The notes under the pieces: model-generated
Databases searched by the model: none
What the model was told of the DNA's origin: nothing
The model's input: the letters and a program-made list of their open reading frames with translations, nothing else
NCBI GenBank assembly: GCA_029891385.1
Contig: CM057232.1
Span: 64,169,824-64,233,823 of the forward strand
Source: Erythroxylum novogranatense
Taxonomy: Eukaryota > Streptophyta > Magnoliopsida > Malpighiales > Erythroxylaceae
Length of the DNA stretch: 64,000 nt
Reading direction: 5' to 3'
Program-made: the position numbers and the translations under genes
In this document: positions 47,601 to 58,260 of the stretch, piece after piece
Layout of the letters: each line of letters starts with the position of its first letter
How positions within the stretch are numbered: the first letter of the stretch is position 1

Positions 47601-50600
47601 CTGACAGTAGCTTACAAGAAGGCCCCCTTAAAGGCACAGCTGACCGAGTGTCTGACTTCAAAGAGCGCTCTGGAGTTACTGCTAAGGCTACTATTACAGA
47701 GAGCCTGGTCATTGAGAAGGTTCCGGGCTCCACAGGCATTGATGCAAGTCTAAATGTGGAACAGGTTGGGAGTACGAAGGCATCCAACTCTTCCAGTACT
47801 TGCATACCTCTTTTAATTAGGGTATTTGATAGGAAGATAGGTGAAGATACCATACCAATTTGCTTGGAAGCTCGACTTAGAGAACACCCTGCAAATGACA
47901 TTGCTGGGATTGGACATTCATGCATGATGAAAGAGACAGAAATTGTTTGCACAAGAGGAGAGCAAAATCTATGGGCTGACAGGATCACAGGAAAAGTTAC
48001 CGTTTTGGCTGGAAATGCAAACTTCTGGGCTGTTGGTTGTGAAGATGGATGCCTACAGGTAAGCGACGAGTCTCATCCATTCCATAGGGAATCATGAGGA
48101 ACTTATTTTTCTTGATGTTTTTGTACATGAACTGAATCTTAATTGGCCCTCATATTTTAAAATCCAGCGAAGTAAAAATGTGAAACTATACTGAAACAAT
48201 AATTGTGCATGTTTTAACATGATAAGACACAAGGTGCTGAAATAAGATGTTTAAAGTGATTTCATCCATTGTTCATATACCGTTTGTTAGATTGGTTAAT
48301 CAATCACTAGATGTGAAACTGGTATTAAGTAATTTGCTTATAGATGGAACACTTTTTCATTAGAAAAAGAATTGGACAACATCTAATACTATTTGCCCAT
48401 TTGAAAGAACTGAATTCTGATCATTTAAATATTTGCACTTGTAGTTCACAGGTCGAATCCTGTTGATTTTGTAATTGCCTAAATGCTTTAATAGATAACA
48501 GTTCAGAGCCATTGTGCTCGAGAACAAAGAAATATTTATATTTTGTTGCTAGGGAACATCAATTTGTTCAAGCTCCGGGTTTGTTTGCAATCTGAACTTA
48601 TTATTGACTGCCAATACCCTTGTTCCTACACATGTTCTAAAATGTGCCAAGTCGTAAGTAACCTCCATGATGACGTTATACATTTAGGTCAGGTGATTGC
48701 TTGACAGATGTCTTGACAGTAGAATAGTTTATCTCTTTCTCCCTCGCTTTGACACATACAATACATATTTTGCGTTATGTTAAGTTTCCACGAGCAATCA
48801 GTTGAACTGATTACATTTCCATCAATTGAGAAGATTTACACAAAGTGTGGGAGACGTGCCATGCCAAGCATGATGATGGGATCTGCAGCTACCTTTATAG
48901 ATTGTGATGAATGCTGGAAGTTGTTACTGGTCACAAAGAAAGGATCCTTGTATATGTGGGATCTTTTAAATTGTAACTGTCTTCTTCAGGATTCATTGGC
49001 ATCACTAATTGCAGCAGACTCAAACTCGATCACAAAAGGTTGAGTAATTCGACAAAGTCTGAACTCATAAAGAACTAAGACTATTCCGTAAAAGCTAGCT
49101 TGCAACATCTCAATTAAAATGTTAGAATTTACTCTGATTGTTCATTGTCTTTATTAATATGATATAGTTCTTGCTCTTTCAGGGACTATTAAAGTGATAT
49201 CTGCCAAATTATCCAAATCTGGCTCTCCACTTGTGGTCTTGGCCACACGGCATGCTTTCATCTTTGATATGAATCTAATGTGTTGGCTGAGAGTGGCAGA
49301 TGACTGCTTCCCTGCATCAAATTTTGCTAGCTCCTGGAATTTGGGCTCAGGTCAGAGTGGTGAGTTAGCTGCACTGCAGGTAGATGTCAGAAAATATTTG
49401 GCCAGAAAACCAGGTTGGAGCAGGTATTCATTCATTTTAACATTTTCGTAATTTTTTCTTGATCATAAATTTCATGAAATAAAGTATACTTATGTAATAT
49501 ACTAGCCTTAGTCTACCTTATTTTTAGTGCCACTAACTGCTGAATCTAGTTTTAAGAAAATTCTATGGCTGCCTTTCTATTTATTCATGTTTTAATATCC
49601 TTAAAATGTCATTGTGTGGATTGTTTTAGAACCCCATTTCTATAAATAAATGCTTTTCATTGCAGTACCCTGATTGATTCCCAAATGGCTGCTTAATCCT
49701 GAGGGATTTATATGCTTGTGTAAATTAGTACATGAGCTTTGTATCATGACTTGCCAACTTGTGGTTTAAAGTTTGACCTTTGGTTGAGTGCTACTACAGG
49801 GTGACGGATGATGGAGTGCAGACACGTGCTCATTTGGAGGCACAGTTGGCATCATCTTTGGTTTTGAAGTCTCCAAATGAATATCGCCAGTGTCTTCTCT
49901 CTTACATACGATTCCTGGCGAGGTTTATTACTTTATTATTTAATTTATCTGTTTTTCTAAATGTACCTGTGATAACTGGAGAATGTGCATTATCATGTGG
50001 AAAGCATTTTTTTTAATGTAATTGACATTGTGCACTCTTGGTTGTAGAGAAGCAGATGAGTCACGTTTACGTGAAGTATGTGAAAACTTTCTTGGGCCTC
50101 CTACTGGCATAGCTGAATCTTTTGACCAAAAAAATTTGGCTTGGGATCCCTATGTTCTTGTAAGGCTTTATGTAATTCATCTGTTTTATAGTTGGGGGTG
50201 TGACTCTGGGTGCTGGGTGTGGCTCTGTAGTAAAGAGTCCTACATACTTTTTTGCTAGTATTGGTTACGAGCATCTGTTGCTGCATCTTTCAGAGCAAGT
50301 CTCATTGTGGTTTCTACCATATATGTCATTTTCATGGTTTATGCTTATTGTTGCATTTTTCCTGATCACTTCAGGGGCTGAAAAAGCACAAGCTCTTGAG
50401 AGAGGATATTCTTCCTGCAATGGCATCCAATAGGAAAGTCCAGCGTTTGCTCAATGAGTTCATGGATCTGCTGTCTGAATATGAAAGTGCTGAAATTGAT
50501 CTGGATCAAAAGAATGCTACAACAATGTTTGAACCAGCGGCACAGATGGATGTTGACTCTCAAAGAACAGAACAAGCTGATTCTGCAGCACCTAAAACTG

Positions 50601-50755
50601 ATAAAGTAAATGCAACCCCACCTGTTAGAGATCATGATTCAAGCCATGTTAGGAGGACAGAAGCTCCATGTGATTCCCTGGCAACTTGTCAGGTAGATTC
50701 TGGCCCATCTTTGACAGATCAAGTTGTTCTAGATTCACAAGATGCTGGTTCTTGA
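44682..50755 (+). CDS. HIRA: Histone chaperone HIRA, ten coding exons
   Basis: HIRA deposits histone H3.3 with H4 independently of replication, as the core of the nuclear HIRA complex with UBN, CABIN1 and ASF1. Coding exons: 44682-44789, 45571-45846, 46187-46438, 46516-46913, 47041-48058, 48834-49038, 49183-49423, 49800-49922, 50048-50159, 50375-50755. All junctions are GT-AG and the phases fit, giving 1037 residues, close to known plant HIRA lengths. Seven WD repeats fill about residues 1-380 ([39 protein letters not shown] and others). An ASF1-binding B-motif [11 protein letters not shown] is at 482-492. The Hira domain ([33 protein letters not shown]) covers about 670-960. The start is MIAEKPSW; no ATG precedes it in frame. 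It appears intact. Confidence 0.95.
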
Positions 50756-51190
50756 TCAAGTGCAACTTTAACCAATAAGATTAATCTTAACTGACACATG
50801 GTTCTGCTTAAGTAGATATAGAAACATGTCCCGGTTCATGCTTGCTGTCTGTATGTACCTACTCAAGGAAGGTGATGCAGAAGGCATCACCATTTTGAAT
50901 TGCAAGTTTCAGTCTTCTTTGAAGCTGCAACTGGGTTTGTGACTAGAATCTGATATAGGTAGCTAAGGATTTTAACTTTTATATGCATAGCCCTGTAGTA
51001 GAGATCTTTTTTCGTAGATTAAAATGTCAATCAGAGTCTGTTTTAATGGTGATTGTCATTCTTGTAAAAAGATCGTTTTTCTTTTAATCATTTATATATC
51101 TTTCAAATTTCACGTCAACGTTTTCTGGCGTATCAGATTCGGAGGTTGGAAGTCATACTAACTCTTTTGTCTCCATGGATTATCTTCATT
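50756..51190 (+). other. HIRA 3' untranslated region (approximate)
   Basis: AT-rich sequence after the stop codon, with 'ttgtaaaaag' and 'attaaaatg' words that could serve as plant near-upstream elements (about 51020-51065). The end is a guess; no canonical AATAAA stands out. Confidence 0.4.
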
Positions 51191-53985
51191 GCAATGCAAT
51201 ATTTTTTAGTTTGCAAGGTTTTCATCTGCTATGCTGAATTCTGGTATTGGAAGACTTTGCTCAGTTGATTCTTCTGATTAATTCGGTTGAATGGAATTGT
51301 TTTTGCATAAAAAGACTATTTTGCAAGTGCTGGACCCAGATGCTCCCTGTAATATGAGGAACGTTTTTGGAACTTTCTTTTTCAGTTGTGGATGCGTCTC
51401 TGTAGAGGAAATGCAACGCATCTTTAGGAGTGGCCATCTTACATCTTTGACTAGTGACAGATAATAACAATTCTTGTGCCAAATGAGGTTCCATAAATAA
51501 CAAAGATCTTTATGGAATCACTCCAGAAAGATTGGACATGTGGGAGCGTTCGGAATCCTACTTTTAGTTTCCCCCGAGTGCTACTGCTTTGTGTTATCTG
51601 GCCTTCTAACAGGCAGACGACACTGAAGGTGGCTACTGGGAAGGATTTCTTCATACCAGCAGCCACATTAAGGATTGATGTGTGGTAATAATTATCGCAC
51701 AACAAATTCAGTAAAAAAAAAAATTGAATATAAAAATGAAAAAGAAAAGAATCCATTACCCTTTTAAAAGAGTAGGAGAGTTCGTATTCCAAAGTTCATC
51801 TTGAATGTAACGAAGACATGAATTTTGGACACACGCGGACATTCGTCCCACGTGGCCAGTCATCATTTTCTCAACTGGATTAATCCACAAGTTAGATATT
51901 CAAATACTTTGTACTAAATTGTATTCAATTCAACAATTCTATACATGTGATCTTAATTTATATACAGTAACTTGATCTAATATGTAAGGTAAAAATAAAT
52001 AAGTAAAAAATTGTTTTTCAAATATTTTAATAACTCAAGTAAATAGAAACATAGAAGCACTTATTATTGAAATGACTAATGAATATTAGAGACATATTTG
52101 AAAAATTGCCTAATCTTTTAATTCGAAAAAGTAAACATTTTATTATGAACACTTCTGATTATTTAGTTAAGTCCAATATTTTAAAAATCATTTGGACATC
52201 AAATTGATAAGAGGAGAAGTTTAAAATTTAAAGGTTCAACTAGTATTAAACAGTTATAAAATTAGTATATAATAAATCAAAAGTAAAAATTATAAGAATA
52301 AGTAAAAATATAATAAAATAAAAATACAACAATATATATTATTGTATAATAAATCTAATAATTGAAACTGAAATTGAATTTTAACAAAAAACTTAGAATA
52401 ATAATAAAAATCAAAATTGTGTTTCTAAAAGAGATTGTATCTTGTCACTATCAAAAGTTCTAAATTCTCTAACAATATCTAAAGACTCATAAATCACGCT
52501 TTCATTTAAAATATTTACATCAATATCTTCTTATGCATTTAAATAAATGACAATTAGAATCATATAAAATTGTTCTCTAGTGCATTATACCTTTAATGTT
52601 GAATGTAAGATATCAACTAACTAGTTCACTAAGATTAAAAACGATATCATTATAGTTTTTTCCCTTTAAGTCTTAATGTTGTGATTATCAACTAAAATTT
52701 TACTAGTATTAGGATTAAATGAACCTTGGGATAGTATAGTGATTTTATTTTAATTTAAATTTATTCTTAAATTTTATTATGATTCAATTATGTGTTTTAA
52801 TTATCCTTGAATTAATATTGCTTATGTATTATTTCAAGAATGATTTATATAATCGAGATCAAGAAATACTTTTGTATGAATAGATCTATCATCATTGAGG
52901 AGAGTTATATAAAAACTTAGAGATAGGTTAAGGGTTAAGGGTTAAGGGTTAAACCTAATAATGAAATTCACAAATCTATTACTAAAATCTTAGGGATTTT
53001 AACTAGAAAGAGATTTTAGTTAATCAACCAAGGATTAGATGCTAATTGTCTAGACCAAAGATAATAATATAAGATAGGAATTTCTACGGTCGAATGAACT
53101 ATATATTAAATTAAATGGCAAAACCATGATTGCATGAGAAGTCTCAGCGGAATTCTAAGTCTAGGTACCACTATTTTTTTGATTATTTCTTAGTTTAATC
53201 TTTGTTCTAGTTAGTCAATCATGTTGATTTATTTTAGTTTATTATTTTATTTTTAAATTTGGTTAATTATTATCACTTCAATTTGTTAGACTAGATAATA
53301 GAAAGATGATAAGTACAATTAATTCTAAGTTTGTAGGATCGATTGCTAGTGCTAGTTGCAGCTACATTGTGTAATTGAAGTTTAAAACTATAAAATCATT
53401 ATTCACACATCAGCAATTGAGGCATTGGCTTGGGGTACATTTCAGGGAATTAGAGTACTAGAAAAGGGTTGATGAGAGGCTGTAGGTGGGAAACTCATGG
53501 CACATGGGGGTCTCTAATCCTAAGGTTGTCTTATTGTTGCTTAACTTAGAATAAGACATTATATATAAAAAAGGAAAAAATGAATGGAGGAGAAGGAAAA
53601 TTAAAAAATATTTCTTAAAATGGTACAAGAAGGTAAAAGTGGGAAAATAATAAAAGGTAAAAGACTAATGAACATTGAGTAGCAATAAAGATAATGTGAA
53701 GCCATAGGGAGGAGAAAAAGTGATAGCATATTGAAGAGAACAAAAAAGAAGACAAAGGTAGAGGACCATATAAGAGGAGAATGGAAAAGAAAGAAGAAAG
53801 AGCAAATTACTCGTGGTGGGAAGGAAGGAAAGAGATGTTTGAAGTCGGCAATAAAGGTAGAGAAAATGAGGATTGGAGCATGCAAATTGCTAGAGCTTCT
53901 TTCTCCTAAAAAATCCCAAATTCCATTTTTTAAATACAATTTGAATATTATAGAGGAAACATTTTAATCAAATAGTTAGTTTAAC
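51191..53985. other. AT-rich intergenic DNA, no gene recognised
   Basis: Six frames give no conserved protein. Content is AT-rich with homopolymer runs. A short (TTAAGGG)3-like stretch lies at about 52925-52950 and GA-rich tracts at 53560-53870. Confidence 0.65.
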
Positions 53986-54481
53986 GTCTATAATTATTTG
54001 TAATTATAGCTTGTTAGTCCTTGCATGATATAGGAGAGGGGGGTGAATTATAGGTTCACTTTTTACCTATTTGTAAACTAATATATGAATTATCTATTCT
54101 AATAGATAATTATAAAAAATTTACATACGATAATCACAAAGCAATCATAATAATAAATAAAAGAGAGTAGAAAAGAGATAAAATTAATTATTTGTGTTTT
54201 AGCAAAACGATCCTTAACTTACGTGCACTTTTTAAGTTTCATTTAGAAAGTCAATATCTTCTTGTTAACGTATTTGTTTTCATATACCATATAATTTCTA
54301 TTTATACTTGAGCAACCTAAAGAAGTCATTAAAAAAAACTATATGTAATAGTGATATTAGTCAACTAATGTATCGACCACTGTAAAATACAAACTTAAGG
54401 TACATAAATTTTCACTTCTTTTGATATATTGGTCAATTCCATCTAAATATAGATCAATCAATATTTTCATAAACAACATTT
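53986..54481. other. Intergenic DNA before the SINE array
   Basis: AT-rich; nothing recognised. The right end runs directly into a SINE-like head. Confidence 0.55.
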
Positions 54482-54983
54482 CCACTGAGCTACCCCATAA
54501 GGCCCTACAAGGTAACGGTGAAACATTACCCAAATATACCCCACGCTCAGAAGGCCTCACAAGCTCTCACTCTACGAGTGGTATTAACCTGGACTATGAG
54601 GCGGTCCCTTTCCCAAATTGAGTTTCTGGGATTCGAACACACGACGTGAGGCAAACCAGAGCCCTTGACACAGTGGTTACGATACCACTGAGCTACCCCA
54701 TAAGACCCTACAAGGTAACGGTGAAACATTACCCAAATATACCCTACGCTCATAAGGCCTCACAAGCCCTCACTCTACAAGTGGTATTAACTTGGACTAC
54801 GCAGCGGTCCCTTTCCCAAATTGAGTTTCTGGGATTCAAACACGCGACGTGAGGCAAACCCAGGCCGCAACCTGGTGGCTCTGATACCACTGAGCTACCC
54901 CATAAGGCCCTACAAGGTAACGGTGAAACATTACCCAAATATACCCCACGCTCAGAAGGCCTCACAAGCCCTCACTCTACGAG
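54482..54983 (-). mobile_element. Tandem tRNA-derived SINE-like units
   Basis: On the minus strand, units start TGGGGTAGCTCAGTGG, with an RNA polymerase III A-box (TAGCTCAGTGG) at 54887-54897, 54685-54695 and 54482-54492, spaced 202 and 203 bases. A B-box (GTTCGAATCCC) lies at 54628-54638, with a mutated copy (GTTTGAATCCC) at 54831-54841. The tRNA-like head is followed by a body ('cccaaattgagtttctggg' side) and a tail ('ttacccaaatatacccc' side). Two units are complete; a body-only piece (54898-54983) and a head-only piece (54482-54498) flank them. A further copy is at 63513-63695. It is not a functional tRNA because the cloverleaf does not close. Confidence 0.75.
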
Positions 54984-54997
54984 TGGTATCAGAGCCA
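54984..54997 (+). other. Primer-binding site at the endogenous caulimovirid genome start
   Basis: TGGTATCAGAGCCA, the full 14-base initiator tRNA-Met complement used by Caulimoviridae as genome position 1. It is followed by a leader of about 220 bases and then a movement-protein gene. It begins directly after a SINE-like tail, which also reads 'gagtggtat' at that point. Confidence 0.7.
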
Positions 54998-55220
54998 GAA
55001 TAAAACAAAGTCCGGGAACATTTCCCATACTGAGTGATGTTAGTGGTGGTCAGGTAGAGTCTGTAATGCAGAATACACTTGAGATATCCCTTGAAGTATA
55101 ACTACTTCTCGATTAGGTCTTCACTATTGCTTGTGAAATCCTTGGAAACATACCTCACATCTTTTCCTAAAGGGGGGAAATTATAACAAGGAAGTAAAAG
55201 AAGAGAGTTGCATAAGAGTG

Positions 55221-55724
55221 ATGGATTCTTCAGATCTAGTTCATTTATCTGCTAGCTTGTCTCTAGCGTCATTACCTAGGAGTGTAAAGCGTGTTTTATC
55301 ACAAAAAATAGAAAATCTTGTAGAAATTACTCATATGCCTGTAGAAAACCGTGTTTGTGAGTCTTCTTTTCCTTTGCTTAGTCCTTACAGCATATATTCT
55401 CGTGAACGATCATGGATGAGAAGTATTAGGAGTGTGCTTTCTAGTAGTCGGCCTCGTGTAAAGGAAATCATCCAGAGTTCCAAATTGGAACAGTGTGGTC
55501 TCAGATCTACAACAGCAGAACAATACGTAAAGCTTGAAATACCAAAGGAGCTGTTCTCTCTTTGGAGGGAACAAAGCCATACACATCTTCATGTTGGAGC
55601 TATACGCCTTGTTCTTATCTTACATGGAAGAAAGGGAATACCTGCGACAACCGGGATCTCTCTCTTAGACACTGCCTATACAACGTCACTGATTGGTACC
55701 TTGCTGACAACACTTGACAAAGGG
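55221..55724 (+). pseudogene. Endogenous caulimovirid movement protein, N-terminal part
   Basis: 30K-superfamily movement proteins form tubules through plasmodesmata for cell-to-cell spread. ATG 55221 (MDSSDLVHLS) opens a frame with the conserved 'IPKELFSLWREQ' and 'HVGAIRLVLILHGRKG' segments at about 55545-55640. It is cut at 55724 by a solo LTR. The residues after that in the same frame come from the LTR. The second part lies at 57946. The order of conserved blocks supports movement protein; the genus is not resolved, and a petuvirus-like layout with movement and coat domains in one frame is possible. Confidence 0.8.
55720..55724. repeat. Target-site duplication AAGGG, left of solo LTR
   Basis: AAGGG before TGTTGGGCCC; repeated at 57941-57945 after GGGCCCAACA. 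Confidence 0.93.
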
Positions 55725-57940
55725 TGTTGGGCCCCGAATTTTTTTTATGATGTCATTAAGCATGAATTGTGTTAATTGTATGATTAAGGCTTAGTTTGAT
55801 TTATTTTGGGAGTATTAGTGGATAATTGAGGTTTATTTGAGTCTAATGTGGTTTTAATGAAAAGTAAGGGGTAAAATGTGTGAGGGCATTTTGGGAAGAT
55901 TACTTAGATTGAAATGGGTGAAGCTTTTCTTAGGAGGGTATGTTAGTCATTGTCCTATCCTTTAGGCTTAAAAGAGAGAATTAGAAGAAAAGAAGAAGAA
56001 AGAAGAAGAAAGAAGAAGAAGAGTTGCCGTAGGTTGAGGAAGAAGAAGAGAAAAATAGGGTTTGTGATCCTAGGAGATTTTCGACTGATTTGAAGCACAT
56101 TCTTGGTAAGTTAACTTCTTTTCATCTTGTTTTGGTTGGATTAAACCTTAGAATGGCTTGGTATTATGTTAGAATTGGTGGTTTAGGGTTTTTCGGAAAA
56201 ACCTAAGTGAGATCCTTGGGTTGATGAGTTTGTGCTTGTTTTTAAGGTTTGATTGAGTTAAAAATGTAGTATTGGACTTAAATCAAGGTTTAGGTGTGTT
56301 GCATTTGTGTTTAGGGAAGGATTGAAGTGTGGAAATGCTGGAAAATCGGGTTCGGAGTTTTTCTCCAGGCCCACACGTCGCGACGTGCATATGAACACGC
56401 CGCGACGTGCGAGTTCGTCGCGACGTGTGAATTTATATTCGCCGCGACGTGTGAGAAGGAGCACGCCGTGATGTGCGAGGAAAGACGCCATGACGTCATG
56501 AAGCGTCTTGCCATGGCGAACCCCGCTTTCCAAAGCCTGAAAATTTTAGTCTTTTGGGCATATCTTTGACTGTGGATGTCCAAATGAGGTGATTTTGGAT
56601 TCGTTGTGATCTATAGTTAGAGAGCTATCAGTTTTATGAAGAGAGGAAGTTTGGAATTAGTATCTTAGATCTGAGAATGTAGAGGGAAGTCGAGTATAGA
56701 TTGTTAGAGTTAGCGTTTTTGATCTTCGCAACTTGTTGATTATTTCTTTTGAATATTGCTTGATTGAGCACTTGGTTTGTTATAGGAAACCAAACCGACC
56801 TAATCCAATTGCAAGAGGAAGGACAGCGGTGATTTTGGACTCGCAAGCGATATTAGGTGGGTAATGTAATTATAGTTATTGTGTAGTTAGGCAAATTCTT
56901 GCCTATGTGTGAATATATATTATGTGTTATGTGTGATGAGATGCATGACATTCTGATAGAATACGTGGTTAATTGCTAAACATGATTTGTTATAAGATTT
57001 GAATGACTTGTAAGAAACATGAGAATTGATAGAAGTAAATTTTGATTATGAGCATGTTATGCCTCAACTTCGGTCATGGAATTTTGAATAAATGAAAAAC
57101 ATGAAAGCATACTATTTGATAAAATGATTCTGAACATGATTATATGCTTTTGTTTGGGTGAGAGTGGAACCATTTCGTTCGTCACGTGCACGTTGACAAG
57201 AGCCTTCTCCCGGCTGCTCGCTTGTGGCCTATGAGATCTGAATGGACTCATTTTGTTCAGGGTGTAAACTTCGATTTCTCCCTTTTGTTTCCATGGAACC
57301 CTCGAGCCATGTGATGTTCATAGCATATTTGATTTGTTTTCTATGAAGCATACTTGTGACATGTTTGTACGCTAAATGAATTATGCTGAATGCGCAAATT
57401 GCTTGGTTTATATGTGAGTGCTAGAATGGTTGCATGTATATATACATATACATACATACGTCTGGATTTGTGCTAGTTACCGATGGCTATAATTACATTA
57501 GCCACTGAGCTGTGTAGCTCAACCCATTACTTTCCCTCCTCAGGTGCAGATCAAGACGATCATTGACCCTTGCAAGGCATCGGAGACTCCAAGATAGTTA
57601 GGAGCTTTTGTTCTAAGTTAGTGTTTTTGGTTAGCCCACCGAGCATGATATCATGGAGCATTTTTCATGTATTCTGGATTTACACTTTATTCGGTATTAT
57701 ACTATGTTGAGAATGTTTGTTTGATATTTCCTTCGAATTGTTATGGCTTGAATTCCCTTGGTATATGGGGTGTTTATTTCATAGATGGAATGCATGTGTA
57801 TAATGCATATATGTGTATGTATGTTTGTATGTGTGGAAATTGTATGGATGTTGGGATCGGGTCCGTACATTTGGGAGCTCGTCGCTGGTGCAGCCCGAGG
57901 GGCCACCTCAGGATTGGAGATCTGGGACCCGGGCCCAACA
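55725..57940 (+). mobile_element. Solo Ty3 LTR (gypsy1 family) inside the viral movement gene
   Basis: 2216 bases, TG..CA, collinear with the gypsy1 3' LTR (18041-20295), flanked by AAGGG duplications. It has the palindrome array (56373-56520), G-box block (57183-57197) and hairpin TGAGCT-gtgt-AGCTCA (57506-57521). No internal coding region is present. It arrived after the viral DNA had integrated. Confidence 0.94.
56373..56520 (+). repeat. GC-rich palindrome array in solo LTR
   Basis: Copies of CACGCCGCGACGTGCGAG with partial decay (CACGCCGTGATGTGCGAG), counterpart of 18690-18865. Confidence 0.85.
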
Positions 57941-57945
57941 AAGGG

Positions 57946-58260
57946 AGTGTGATACTGACCATAGCACCTGATTTCAACATCATGTTGGATGATCCTACTC
58001 TATCTGAGCGTCTATAAGTTAAGATCCAGATTAATGGAGCATATCAAGATCCGACAGCCATCATGGCTACTCTTCATCACCAGATGATCTATCGCCTTCA
58101 GAATCATGCGTTGAACGTCAACTTTCCCAACTCTACTTTGGATACACTATACATGGTTGCTGATACTCTAAACAATCAGACAACTATCCTCCAAATACAG
58201 AAGCAGTTACCAGCATAGGAGCTTGAAAAGATCATGCCTACAGAATGAATTACCAACTAC
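57946..58260 (+). pseudogene. Endogenous caulimovirid movement protein, C-terminal part
   Basis: Continues the frame interrupted at 55724 (TIAPDFNIMLDDP, then HHQMIYRLQNHALNVNF at about 58078-58128). In-frame stops are at 58015-58017 (TAA), 58216-58218 (TAG) and 58246-58248 (TGA). Two of the three can come from single C-to-T changes. The protein is dead as read. Confidence 0.78.

Noticed and set aside
52920..52955. Interstitial telomere repeat
   Set aside because: Only about three copies of TTAAGGG, which is not the plant TTTAGGG unit.
54620..54900. tRNA gene on the minus strand
   Set aside because: A- and B-boxes are present, but no closed cloverleaf can be drawn and the unit repeats in tandem with a body and tail; it is a tRNA-derived SINE-like repeat.
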